A stretch of DNA of 64,000 nucleotides. It comes from Stylonectria norvegica. Its lineage: Eukaryota; Ascomycota; Sordariomycetes; Hypocreales; Nectriaceae. The notes beneath the pieces were generated by a model that ran no database searches, was not told the origin of the DNA, and worked only from the letters and a program-made list of their open reading frames with translations. The translations under genes and the position numbers were made by a program. Location of the stretch: positions 28,768-92,767 of the forward strand of contig JAANBC010000078.1 in assembly GCA_014621405.1 (NCBI GenBank), read 5' to 3'. Shown here piece after piece: positions 21,446 through 32,772 of this stretch (its first letter is position 1; the number at the start of each line of letters is the position of its first letter).

Positions 21446-23429
21446 CTAATAATCCGTTTCATTGTACGTCGAGCTGAAGCGAAAGTCCTCCAGACCTAAT
21501 GGCAAAAGCGAAGCAGCATCGGGTTCCCCAAATGGGAACTCGTCAAGCGCCAATGGCATGTTCTGAAAATCGGTTGTCAAAGTGTTCCGCACAGGCCAAG
21601 AAGACTGCGAAGTTACTGATTTTGGGCTGCCGTTATGTACAAACCCAGACGCTGCTTTGTCGATTTGAGCGAGGCTCATTCGAAGGCGAAAGGCAGCATT
21701 CGCTGCTGATTCAATGCAATCTCTGAAGCTTTCAATGAACTGCACTAGTGATAGACTACACAATTTGTTAGCATCGCAATACCGATATAGTCGAATGCTT
21801 CTTACAGTGTAACTCGCAGTCTCAGATGCTCAGTGCTAGAGAGATTGAGGCCAATGACGCTGGTTAACATATGTCCAACGCCAAATAACTCTTGCATCTA
21901 GATGAATGATAAGTATGCGAGTATAGAATGAATGGACCTTCTTACAAGTGGCGACCCGAAAGACCTGATATAATCTCGTGGAACAGTGCTCATGCTGTCG
22001 ACAAGGTCCTCTGCAGTCTGACAAGCAGCGACGAAGCTAGTTTCCTCTGAAGCAAAAGCTACCATCTTGACCAACTGCGGAAGTCGTCAATTTGAATAGA
22101 GGTCGAGCTTGGAGAACAACTTACATGTATAGTACATAGAATATTTGCGACTTGAAATCCGCTTCTGTTGCTGCCGCTGTCTGATGACTTCATGGCAGCT
22201 TGGGCAAATTGAGGCATCAGATTCGACTGCATCGTCGACAGCTGCAGGAGAATTGAGTCGGTCTTGAAAGAGATTTTACTCCATAGGACTGTAGTGAGAG
22301 CAGTTCTCTTCCTCCGAAAATCATTGATAGCATGCTCGAGAATGCGGTACAGTTCGGTGACGTAGTTCCAGCCAGCAAACCAGTCCTCAAACTTACCATT
22401 CCTGTCGGGCAACAGAGGCGTATGGTGGACACCGCATGGGTAGCCAACCATTGTCTGAGATTCGGGAGTCCGGATAGGGTGTCCGAGTACGCATGCATTA
22501 TGGACTTCCAGCCGGTACATGACCCAGAAAACTCGTCTCCATGTCTCCTTTTCGCAAAGGGTAAGCATAGACGGCCAGCGTTCCTCGCTGTGGAAGCCAA
22601 TGCGAGCGGCAAGCCCTTGATACAGGCCCATGTATCGATGCTGTAGATCAGTATCACCTGTCTGCGCGCCGATAAAAACCAAGATACCATAAGATCGCAA
22701 GAGGTTAATATCTCCTAACGCAGTATAGTTCATTGGCACAATTCGCAGCGCTTCTTGCAGAAATTCTTCGGCAAGGGATTTGCTGGGAACCCAAGACAGC
22801 TCATTCGAGAACAAAGCTCCTTTGGTAGCTTGATGCGCGCTCAGGGCACACATTGAGATAAGGCTGAGGTAATAAGAGCGATCATGAATGTAGGCACGAT
22901 TTCTCCACCAAATCAATAGTTCCGTTTCACAGAAAAAGGGATATCTTTGACCGTTAGCTATCATTCCTTTTCTTAGAGTCTTAAACTGACAAAGGGTAAA
23001 TCAATCAAGGAAGATATCCATCAGGGCTGCAATCGTTTGCCGAGATTTGTATGACCCAGTTTCCGGAATCTGGAAGTCGCTTCGCAAATATGATACCTCA
23101 AGAGCAGGCGATAGCTGTTGCTGCACTCGTTCATCGTCGCATGCCGGGGGGGCTAAAGACTTTCTCCCGACATCTCCATCAGTTCTGCGACGAGCGGCCA
23201 ATGGCTTTGGTTGAGGTTTGGTCCCGCGCTTCTTGGGTCGACGGAGTCGCGTACACTGCTGGCCGTATTTCTCACATGTTAGGCAAGGCGGCTGTTCTGC
23301 AGATCCGTCGAGTAGTATTGGAACAGCGGCTGGAGGTACACATTTGAGTCCTCGCTGGTGACAAAAGTCACAAGCCCGCGATGCTCGCTGCAGCTTCGGT
23401 CGCGGTCTAATTGCGGTCTCGCTGTCCAT
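21446..23429 (-). CDS. Zn2Cys6 transcription factor, apparently frameshifted
   Basis: Reads leftward as exons 23429-22991, 22944-22125, 22074-21946, 21897-21806 and 21755-21446, about 597 codons. Introns 22945-22990, 22075-22124, 21898-21945 and 21756-21805 are 46-50 nt with good signals. The zinc cluster is Cys20, 23, 30, 49, 52, 59; the 18-residue loop between Cys3 and Cys4 is unusually long. It is followed by a basic RRPKKRG linker typical of DNA contact. The rest is a fungal transcription-factor middle homology domain (YPFFCETELL, GLAARIGFHSEERW, ETWRRVFWVMYRLEVH). The summed exon length is one base short of a multiple of three: exon 1 runs into TGA at 23003-23005 just where the I-Y-P-L-Y-P-F-F motif continues in another frame. 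It is probably a local regulator of the permease/carbamoylase pair, if intact. It may be a pseudogene or contain a sequence error. Confidence 0.75.
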
Positions 23430-23555
23430 TCAAGCCCCAAGATTGCGAAGTTGTTACTATTTCAGATCGCATGAAAAGAACGCGAATTTCAGATGGAGAT
23501 CCTTCATGAAACACAACGAGTTCGTCAGGGATGAGGGTGTAGTATTCTATGAGGC

Positions 23556-23607
23556 ATTAAGCAAAGAGGAACGATTTAGCAAAGAGGCGATTAAGCAAAG
23601 AGGCACG
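23556..23607. repeat. Three tandem copies of a 16-18 bp unit
   Basis: ATTAAGCAAAGAGG with short variable tails occurs at 23556, 23574 (as ATTTAGCAAAGAGG) and 23590. A second direct repeat, GACTGGCACTTACA, follows at 23690-23703 and 23722-23735. Both lie in the upstream region of the regulator gene. Confidence 0.6.
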
Positions 23608-24639
23608 AGATAAGGCGAGTCATTCTAAGATACATGTGGTCTAATGACTTCCTACGAATAATAGCGGGTCCACTTTGAAACCAGCTATGGACTGGCACTT
23701 ACAAGTTAAAGGGATGGACAAGACTGGCACTTACACGTGTAAGGAATGGACTGTTGACAGCTCATGCGTATCACGACTTCTCACAGCCCTAAGTGCAGCT
23801 TGCTTTGGTACGGGAAAGAAATGCGACAACGGATGGAAGACGCGCCAAGGTTATGCATAGCTCTCGCCTTATCCGCCCTTTTTCCCCCTCCAGTTTCGCT
23901 TCTACACGGGCTGGATTTTGCTTGCGATACAAGATACGACTACAATGTGACAAAAGGCTTCTACATCCAAGGACATAGAAAGAGACCAGGCAAGAGACCA
24001 TGTGGTGAAGTCGAGCATATCGCGCTATGCCTCTATGGAAATGGGTCGATGGCCCTAAGCAGCCTCAACTCAACCAAAGCTTGACTTCGGCTACTCGTAT
24101 CGGCCGTCGTTTTTCCCCATGCAAAGTCTCCGAGACTACAACCTTACATATCTTACTACTCATACGCCCAAGTTGCCAAATTTCGCGGGAATCCGCAGCG
24201 GAGTTTGCTAACGTGGAGAATCGCAGCTCCGATTGATGCAAAATCCGAAGCTATTTCAACTTGCTCTAAAATCTTGGCCCATTCCTGTTTTTCTGGTTTT
24301 TTCTTCGAAAAGTCGCTGAACTTGAATTCTAGAATTATTACACAACATGACCGTGCATAGACACAACGCGAATATGGTAGGCCATGCTACATATCGAGCT
24401 TAATTCAAGTCACATAATGCGTCCGTCTGAGTCTCCTCGGCCGTCATGATACTTCGGGGAAAACTCGTTTCCTCCTGATATGTTTCCCAGTCTCCACTCT
24501 TGGTCTTCCTTCGCTGCTATAGCGTGTCGGGCCTCGAAGGTGGGTAAGCAACCGTTGGGAATCAAGATTACCAAACTTGGCAACAGATAAAGTGAGAAAT
24601 TAGAACTAGAAAAGATATTGTATGTAGGATCGTCGCCTT

Positions 24640-24717
24640 GTCACCCATGGCACATGTGGAACACGTACCCGATCCGTGGAACCCTGCGCATTATTGATAG
24701 AAGTGTCCATGGGTGAC
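24640..24717. repeat. 11-bp inverted repeat, 56-bp spacer
   Basis: GTCACCCATGG at 24640-24650 and CCATGGGTGAC at 24707-24717 are exact reverse complements. Similarity continues weakly on the spacer side (CAC/ACAC). It could form a stem or be a pair of binding sites; no coding sequence is involved. Confidence 0.5.
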
Positions 24718-25728
24718 GGGTGCCAGCGCGTCTAGTATTTTGGGGCTGTGCACCTCAACCGCGCCTCTGCAGCTCTGGCCTACTTGAGCTGTTTATAGAT
24801 TCAACATCTCGTGCCATGTTGCACGCGCAAAATGATTCCAAACACTTAAGATGCGATAAATGAAGATTGAATAGCATTTCCTACTTGGTTTCTCTGTCAA
24901 ATGTTTACTTGGATTAATCATTAGCGTAGCGGTGTTGTAAGCTGACGGTCTCGCAACTGTTATTAGAGTTATTTTAAATTAAGCATGTCATGCAGGGAGT
25001 TTGCGGGGCTGTCAGTGAGGCGACCAATGAGACAGTCTGAAGTGTAATCGTGCGTTGTTCTCTCTCCGGGCTGTCATATTCCCGCCAAACACTTGAGTGC
25101 GCAAACACTCTCTATCAACAACTCTTCGTTCAGCATTTAGTCCACGTACTGGGGAGATGAAGCAAGTGAGAAAATCGTGTAATAGAGCTGCAGCATATGG
25201 GCAGCTTCCGACGACCCGGCGTGTGATCCAAGGTAAGGCAATCAGACTTGCACAACGAATCATAGTCGTCGAGAGAAGCGAGGCTGGATCAGAGCTTAAC
25301 CATTGAGCTCAGCCCCATCCGTAAACGCTCGCAAGCGCGTCGGCTCGCCCTTTGCCCGCTAATACTCCTCGCTACGGATCCTCCTCAAGCACCATCTGGG
25401 GGTCACCCCGGGATGATTGCTTTCTAATTCAGCGGATCCTGTGCGTCTTAATCGGTCTTCTGCTGACATCTCCCCTGTTCCCCGCTGGAGAAACAAAGGT
25501 GCCTGACTTATCGTAGGGCTGAGCCAACCAAGCGACGAGATTTCAAGCTGGAGCCCACCTCAGAATATGCCCATGCCCTCGGGTGCTCTCAAGCGCTGAC
25601 GGTGCCAAGCTTGATGAACGGCGCAGCTCCTCGGACTCGATGGCTTAGCCCCCAAGGCTAGGTCTGGCCTGGTTAATCAGTTGGAAATGAGTTGGTGATG
25701 CTGGGAGCGACGTCCCGATGCCTTCATG

Positions 25729-25734
25729 TATAAG
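25729..25734 (+). promoter_or_regulatory. TATA-like box of the cupin gene
   Basis: TATAAG about 155 bp upstream of the ATG at 25886, consistent with a strongly expressed secreted-protein gene and a ~100-nt leader. Confidence 0.4.
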
Positions 25735-25885
25735 ACGCTCGCAGTTGTTGTGTCGAGGGAGGAACTTGAAAGAAATATCACAACTCACCTCGCACCAACA
25801 CATCAAAGCAACAACGCAGCCTCATCCCTCAACAATACCTTAATATCCATTCCTCAATTCAACGGTCCATTACGCAACCGCAATC

Positions 25886-26683
25886 ATGCACTTCACTACA
25901 ACATCTTCTATCGCTCTGTTGCTCGCCGGAACCGCCCTCGCAGCGCCTCATGCGAAGCTCTTACCTCGTGACGACGTCGACATCGACAGCGTCATCCCGT
26001 CAGTCATTCCTGTGAACCAGAAGTCCGGCAATGCTGCTGTGATCTCCCAGCTCCTCACGGTGGCCACCCACAGCGAGCGCGTCGAGATCCTGAGCGACGG
26101 TGGCGACTTCGTCTTCGACTTCAACGCCGATGTTGCCCCCGAAGGATCTACCGCGAAGGGCGACGGCGGCATCTCAGTCTCTGCGACGGCCAAGACCTTT
26201 CCTGCTCTCATCGGCAACGGTGGCGCCATGACGGTTGGCTTCCTGGGCCCCTGCGGCATGAACACGGCTCATGTGCACAACCGGGCTACCGAGTTCAACA
26301 TCGTCGTCAAGGGCCGCCTAGTGACCAACTTCGTGCTGGAGAACAAAGTGCGCCCCATCGAGAACACGCTGTCTCTCTACCAAATGGCCGTCTTCCCCAA
26401 AGGTGCCATCCACCAGGAATTCAACCCCGACTGTGAGGATACCGTCTTCGTGGCCGGCTTCGACAATGAGGATCCTGGTGTTTCGCAGATTGCGCAGAAC
26501 TTCTTCAGCCTTCGCAAGGATGTTGTGCAGGCCACCCTGGGAGGCATCGGCACGCTGAATGGCCAGGATATCGACAGCTTCCGTGAGCAGATTCCCGCAA
26601 ACATTGCTCTGGGCATTGAGACGTGCCTTGACCGATGCGGTCTTCAGAGGAACGCTAAGAGGGATCTGTCAGAGCTGATTTAA
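25886..26683 (+). CDS. Secreted germin-like cupin (spherulin-1A-like)
   Basis: Single exon, 265 residues. Residues 1-20 are a signal peptide (LLLAGTALAA), followed by a possible KEX-type site after KLLPR. The cupin motif 1 is H129-x-H131-x4-E136 in TAHVHNRATEFNIVVKG and motif 2 has PKGAIHQEFN with His176; together they give the 3-His/1-Glu metal site of germins. Germin-family proteins bind Mn and may have oxalate oxidase, superoxide dismutase or structural wall roles; fungal members are induced during differentiation or host contact, but no activity can be assigned here. Length fits spherulin-1-like proteins. The C-terminal tail has two Cys (CLDRCG), possibly a disulfide. Expected to be extracellular or in the wall. 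Confidence 0.9.
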   Translation: MHFTTTSSIALLLAGTALAAPHAKLLPRDDVDIDSVIPSVIPVNQKSGNAAVISQLLTVATHSERVEILSDGGDFVFDFNADVAPEGSTAKGDGGISVSATAKTFPALIGNGGAMTVGFLGPCGMNTAHVHNRATEFNIVVKGRLVTNFVLENKVRPIENTLSLYQMAVFPKGAIHQEFNPDCEDTVFVAGFDNEDPGVSQIAQNFFSLRKDVVQATLGGIGTLNGQDIDSFREQIPANIALGIETCLDRCGLQRNAKRDLSELI

Positions 26684-27343
26684 GGCACTTCACTTGGTAT
26701 TTTAGCTTGGGGAGTATAGACAGTCAGTCAGTCACGGCATAGCATTAGAGGGCAAGGGGGCGTTGTATCTTTTTTCTCTTCTTCTTCTTCTTCTTCTTCA
26801 CCTTTAGAGTTTCTGAAGGTTTCAAACTGCACAGCCAAATTAATACAATTAATCGGCCCAATTACGAATGCTCGGTTTCCCGTCTTCCCGTGAAATGTGA
26901 TTTCTCACCTATCACTTGTCTCCCGTTTGCTCCTTCCTCCAATCAGCAATCACGTCACTCGCAGATTCACATTGTGGCTGCAGTTCATGTTGACAGGGGG
27001 CAGGCAGTTGCGGCGCCACAGCCAACAGATAGCAACAACCAACACCTCACCTGAGCCTTACCTTCTGCAATCGGTGTCGTGCTGTTGTTTTCTTTTCAAT
27101 CTTCTCTCTCTGTTGTTTCATCGACGCGAACTGCTCTTCAACTTCAGCATTAATTGTTAGCGAACAGTTGTTGATGCCCCCAGTCATTCTGCGAGAGTCT
27201 TAAAAGACAATACGCCTTGTTCGTGCGCGGCGCTTCGAAGGAGTCTGGACGACAAACTGCCAATTGCGCATTCACAGGTTCACTCAAGGAAGAAACATTC
27301 ATCCACAAGCACTTCGTGAACGCGGTGTGCCACCACCATCAAA
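26684..27343. other. Intergenic
   Basis: 3' flank of the cupin gene and promoter of the next gene; contains a (CTT)n microsatellite at 26778-26798 and CT-rich leader sequence near 27.1 kb. Confidence 0.5.
26778..26798. repeat. (CTT)7 microsatellite
   Basis: Seven perfect CTT units preceded by a T-rich tract, about 95 bp after the cupin stop codon, probably in the 3' UTR. Confidence 0.8.
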
Positions 27344-30300
27344 ATGGAAGGCTCGAACCCTCACAATGCACTTGAGAAAGCCCCAAGCTCTCACCTGCCA
27401 CTTGAGGAAGCCCCGAATCCTCACCTTGCAGTTGAGGAAGCCCCGAGCCCTCACTTTGTGCTTGGGGAGGCTCTCATGAAGATCAAACTCCTCATACCAA
27501 CTGTCGAAGCCAATATCAGGGCTAGCAAGCTGCCTCGAGCTGTCTACGAAGCAAAGAAAACGGCACTGGACGACAAATTTTGTGAGGCAGCCCACCTTCT
27601 CAAGTCAAGCTCCAACATCGAAGAAAGAAATAGGCAACGGAGGAATTTCATAGAGTATTCCCGCCAGTTGGGCGAACTGGAAGAAGCATGGGACGCAAAT
27701 TATCAGGAAGAAGAGAAAGCGTTTCAGCACAAAATAGACGCGACGGTGGAGAAGATTTACCACACTATCGCGGGAGTATGTCCAAGTGCAATCGATGCCA
27801 CACAAAGAAGACTACTAGACGAAGCGTCGCTGCCTGATCTGACTGTCTCCAACAATGACCCAGACGAGTCGGCTTCTACATCACAAGAGAGTGTGCAACA
27901 CGAGGACAGCCATTCTTCAGCCCGACAAGAGCCAACCCCAGAGGCGACGAGCCATTCATCATCGACTACGACAATTCGGAAGGTAAGTTCGTTTCTGCTT
28001 GTGATTTGAAGTAAAATAGCTGATGATAAACGTAGCGCAAATACACCCGCGACAGCTCCGAAGACCCGCCGTCTACGCAGCAACGTAAAAGGCAACAGGT
28101 TAGCTCTGAAGAATCGGAAGCAGAACCGGAAACAGAACCGCGAACAGAACCGCAAACAGAACCGCAAACAGAACCGCAAACAAAACCGCAAACAGAACCT
28201 CCAAAGAGAATCGAGTTTGACGAAGTTTACCAAGATGGAAATGCCAAAACAAAGCATGTCATTGTCCAATTCCCACCGGTAATTGGAGAGTGGTACATCC
28301 TTCGATGTTTGGATCACAACATGAACTTCAGGGTCAACCCGATCAAGGGAGCGGCGAAGCACTTAGATGGCGAAAAACACGGAAAACTGGGCCGGGCTAC
28401 GGAGACGGCCATAGCACATCTTGGCTGGGAAGTCCTCAACTGTAACGCGGCGCTTGCTAAAAAGAACAACGATGCAGCGATTCCGAGACTCAAAGTGCAG
28501 ACATTTCAGTCTGCGAGCAAACGGAGAGCGACCATGGATCGAGCGTCGTCCCCCGAGTTCGAGACACCTTCCATGCCTGCGAGGCAACAAAGGTCCGCCC
28601 ATGTCAGCCAGGAGCCAAACGAAATATACTTGATGCCTGCGAGGAATCGGAGAGGCACCCACGTCTCCGATCCTACTCCCGGAAAGGTCTACTCCGCTTA
28701 CAAGCCGAAGGCCCACAGCTGGTGGCACGCCGTCCTCCTCCCCATGGAAGACCTGGAGCAGGTGGGCGTCAACGCCACGATTGAGTGTTTAGGGTTAACT
28801 CAGAACCTACCGGAATGCTATTATAATGATGTTGTAACAGACTCTTACAAATGGCGAGAAGGTTATCGCGATGGAGAGGCCCTTGTCGCCGAACGCAAGT
28901 TCCCCGTTATGTTTTTTGACGGCCCGAGATTCCCCGATCGGTGCTCAGTCAACTGGGTCTCTGCTAGAGACTTGAAAGAGTTTGATGCTGAGGAGTTTGA
29001 GATGTCGCAGGACCCTTTCAAATCGGTGGTGCGAAACTATCTGAAAGAACATCATAACATGGCACCCGAACATGCCGAGACAGGCATGGATCTTGACGAC
29101 ATGGCGGAGTCCGATGCAGAGGAACGAGCTGTCCGACAACATGAGACGAACGAAGTTATCGAAGTGGCCACAGCCGACGAAGAAGCGGAGAAAGGAGCAG
29201 ATCAGCTACCGAAGAAAGCAGCAGCCGAAGACGCGGAAAAAGCCAATGCCGCCGCCAAAGCAGAAGAAGAATCTCTAAGGATCGCAGCGGAAGAGGCTGC
29301 CAAACTTCAAGCGGAGAGGGCTGCTAAAGACGCAAAGGCAGCGGAAGATACGGGGGTAGCAGAGAAAGCCAAGGCCGAGAGAGAAGCTGCAGCAAGGAAA
29401 GAAGCGGAGAAGGCTGCTAAAGACGCCGAGGAAGCTGAGGGAGAAGATGTGGCAAGAAAAGAAGCAGAAGAAGAGAAAAGAGTCAGACAAGAGCAGTACC
29501 TCGATTGGGAGATCAGGCTGAACGAGGCTGCCAAATCTAGGGAGGCAGAAGAAGAATTCGCCCAAGTAAGGCAGAAAGAGGCTGATCGAGTGAGAGAGGA
29601 AAAGGCTACCCAGGCAAGGGAAGAAGAGGCTGCTCAAGATGCTACAGCCTTGATAGTCATAGAAGAGCTTGCCAGACTCAGAGAGAGACAGGCTGCTGAG
29701 CTTGAAGCTACCAAGGTTGCCGCAGTGGCGAAGGAAAAACAGGACGCAGCGATCAAAGCCATAGAGGCTAAGGAAAAAGCAGATGCTGAAGCCAGGAGAG
29801 AGACCGACGAAAAGGCTGCAGCTCAGGCCCAAAAAGAAGAAGACGCAAGGGCCGTCAAGGCAACAAAAAAGGCCACGGAAGAAACGCAACTCGACGGTGT
29901 TGAAAGTGCGAGTATTTCATCGCGGTGTATGTTCCTCCAAGCTTTCTCCTCCTGGGTAATTATGTGTGTTTTGCTAACATAGTTTCATAGCAAAGAGCCA
30001 GCATGAATTGTCCCCTCCGATGTTTCCCTTCATAGACGACAGTGGCTCTGAATACGCCCCCTCAGACGCGCCCCTAGAGTCAAATTCCGGAAGAGTATCA
30101 TTTTCGGATGACATGCCAATGTTCTTTAGAGACGCTGAAATCAGGGTTGAAGCCAGAGCTGAGATGCCAGCCACTTCACCGCACGCCGTGCCACCAGCCT
30201 TCCGTCCACGAACTTCTTGGTCACCAGTTGCTCCTATCAGTGGGGCACACGAGATAATATCCATAAGCAGTTCCAGCGATAGCGATGACAGCTCGTCGGA

Positions 30301-31474
30301 AGAGGATAACGGGGCCGGAGGCGACTCTTGCATAAAAGTCGATCGAACAGTGTTGCAGACCACGACAAAGAAGAAGTTAGTGGTAACACTTCCAATACCC
30401 CGTGGAACAGAGACTCGCATCGAGGCCTTGAAAACACCACCGGCCTGGCAACCTCCAGCAGTCTCTGATGCCGAGAGCCCTCAGAATTACCACCCTTTTC
30501 TGGAGGCCCTAGCTAAAGAGGGCATTGATCTACTTGACCAAGAGAACCACGAGCACAGCAGACGTGCGTCGGTATCCTCAGAGAGGTCTAATGAGCCAAA
30601 GAAATCCGGCGATGTCCCTACAACGCAATTGAAACTGAAACGAACGGCAGGGAGAGCAGCCTTTGGCAAGCCAGAGACAGAGAAACCGCTATTGCCTGTT
30701 GGCGATCAGCAAAGAGAGATCCCTAGATTTGATCCTCTTATGTCGCGCGAAGTGCCCCCGCAACGTGGTATTGGGATACCACCCGTTGATTCAAGCTATG
30801 TTGCTTCCGATGGCAGCGAAATACCTCGCACTTTGCCTCCTCCACCCGTTATCAAACGTCGACTGCCGATGGTAGACCCTTTCATCCATACTAAGCGTCA
30901 GACCAAACCTCAGTCAACCCCTAATCAGCCGTTGAATGAGTGTCATCTACCGCCTATGCTTTCATCAGGAGAACAGGCCTCAATGCCTCAAGCAAGTTCT
31001 AAAAACACATGGCATGCCCCGCCTATTCCAGCGCAGGTAGCCTACGAAGGCCGGAACTCGGCCTCTACCTCATTCTCACCTTTGTCACCTACGCCTGGCC
31101 ACACGGCGGCGCTTCACCCACGGCTTTCGACAGCTTCGGGGCCTGGACCAATGCACACCGATCGAAGCCATATGGGCAGTACGCAAGGTTCACCATATAC
31201 AGAGCCCCGCAGACATTCGGCCACAACAGGCATTCCTCGCAAAGGCCAATCTGCAGGAAACAGACAGCGCTGGCCTATTGAACTCCCAGGCCGACTCGTT
31301 AACCAACTTGAAGAATGGCAGAGGAAAAACGATCGAGAAATGGGAATTAATGGTCTCAAAACCTCTGATGGACGCTACTTTTGTCCTTTTTGCCCAGGCA
31401 TACCACCGAAATTCGTTGAACACCAGACCCTGTTTAATCACACCAATGAAGCCCACTCACGACTATTTGTGTGA
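27344..31474 (+). CDS. Large uncharacterised fungal protein with coiled coil and C2H2-like ends
   Basis: Join(27344-27982, 28036-29911, 29991-31474), 1332 residues; introns 53 and 79 nt (GTAAGT..CGTAG; GTATTT..TCATAG with GCTAACA branch). Regions in order: three to four imperfect 10-residue repeats (EEAPxPHL) at 10-45; a helical N-terminal segment to about 150; a T-E-P-Q repeat at about 240-268; a compact module WYILRCLDHNMNF..KHLDGEKH with Cys/His spacing of a zinc-finger-like fold at about 295-335; a second module (HSWWHAVLLPM..ECYYNDVV..WREGYRDGEAL..FPVMFFDGPRFPD) at about 430-520; an Ala/Glu/Lys coiled coil at about 590-830; a disordered Pro/Ser-rich tail; and a last C2H2-like finger (YFCPFC..HTNEAH). 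The two modules recur together in uncharacterised fungal proteins, from memory. Function is unknown; nuclear or scaffolding role is a guess. Confidence 0.75.
27368..27475. repeat. Imperfect 30-bp coding tandem repeat
   Basis: Units of about 30 bp (CTTGAGGAAGCCCC.. type) repeat three to four times and encode the EEAPxPHL decapeptide repeat at the start of the large protein. Confidence 0.65.
28122..28199. repeat. 12-bp coding minisatellite
   Basis: About 6.5 copies of AGAACCGCAAAC, with single-base variants, encode TEPQTEPQ. The 12-bp unit preserves frame, so copy-number change would lengthen or shorten the protein without breaking it. Confidence 0.8.
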
Positions 31475-32772
31475 TGAATTTCGCCTTATTTTCTAGGGGA
31501 GTCTGAACAAAAAGCATGCGTCGCTCCCCTAAGTTTGTTTTATTTCTTTTTTCAAGGTTGCGGGTCTTGCGAGTCTCAAAAGCCAAGTTTGCAGTATTTG
31601 GGGGAAAGATCTCAAGAGGAGTTAATCTGGGTTTGGAGTATGCGAAACAAGTTCTCTGCAAATAGGAATGTTGGACTGCGATGATGGTAAGGTTGCCAGG
31701 GCGTGATCCTGAGCGAGGATTAATATTTGAAGGTAATTCGTGGAGGAAGGGTGGTTTCAAAAGTCTGCGTAGAGGCCAATACATGCAAAGGTCCATTATG
31801 CTCTATGAGCAATACTCTTAACATTTCGGTTCACTTCGTCTGCGTGGTGACTGACTATTTGTAGTTGCTCATTTAATGAAGGAGAGGCCGATACCAAAAG
31901 CCCGAGTATAGTAACTTGTAAAGAGAAGTGGTAAAGACTAGAGAAATTGGAAGATTACTGGAAAATATGTCTAGCCTTTAGATCCTATCAGAGTCTCTTC
32001 ATATCCAACTCGCATTTCTTTATACTTTATTCTAGCATGTTGTTAATAATAAGTATAACGGCTCACAAAATTGAGATAACTATAGAGTCCTAATTTATCA
32101 TCCGACTTCCCTTTCATACTCGCCGAGCTGCTCCATATGCTAGCGTTAGGTAGCACAGAATTCACTCTGAGTGATTCACTCAAGACATCGGGATAGACCT
32201 TTCTGAGAGTAGCATTTAAGACATGATGCCCTTCCGTTTCAGATAAGAAAGGTCCCATATTATATCCTGCGTCGTCCAAAGGCTAAGCGATACACATTGT
32301 TCTTGTGCCTTGCCTGGATAGAGTACTGCAAAACTCATCATGGTAGTAGTTTACAAGGATGGACTGGTGGAATGAGGAAAGGGAGAATACCTCTAACTTG
32401 TACTTGAGTGAAGGGCTTCTCAACCCGATGGTATTGAATTTTTACTCTCATGAATCTCAACTCCAGCCCTGCCTTTTTCTTTATCGCAAAATGCTTGAAC
32501 TAAGTACCAGTGAGTATTTACATAATAGCATCTGTAAGTACCTATATTAATAGGTCATTGAACAAAGTCGTGCAAGCTTCCCCACGGCGGAACCTTGAGT
32601 GGGGATTTTCACCCACTAAAAAGCGGCCCGCACGCGCTGCAGCTCCCAGGCGTGACATCGCCCATGCACCAACTCCACCATGACAGACGTTGGCTGGACC
32701 TTCATCACCACGTCGCATGCTCGCAGCATGCTCCATGCGACGTCTGAGCATCGCCATGATTGATTCGCCACC
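31475..32772. other. Intergenic, AT-rich
   Basis: About 1.3 kb between two rightward genes. The centre (31.8-32.5 kb) is AT-rich with many stop codons; the last 200 bp is GC-richer promoter DNA. No gene or transposon end recognised. Confidence 0.5.

Larger units (their letters stand above)
23430..25885. other. Long intergenic region, divergent promoters
   Basis: About 2.45 kb between the regulator (-) and the cupin gene (+). Overlapping short ORFs near 23.7-24.2 kb show no family resemblance. Contains the short repeats and the inverted repeat listed separately; the right 500 bp is GC-richer and forms the cupin promoter. Confidence 0.5.

Noticed and set aside
29275..29889. 204-codon Phe/Leu/Ser-rich ORF on the minus strand
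   Set aside because: Antisense to the Ala/Glu/Lys coiled coil of the large protein; composition artefact.
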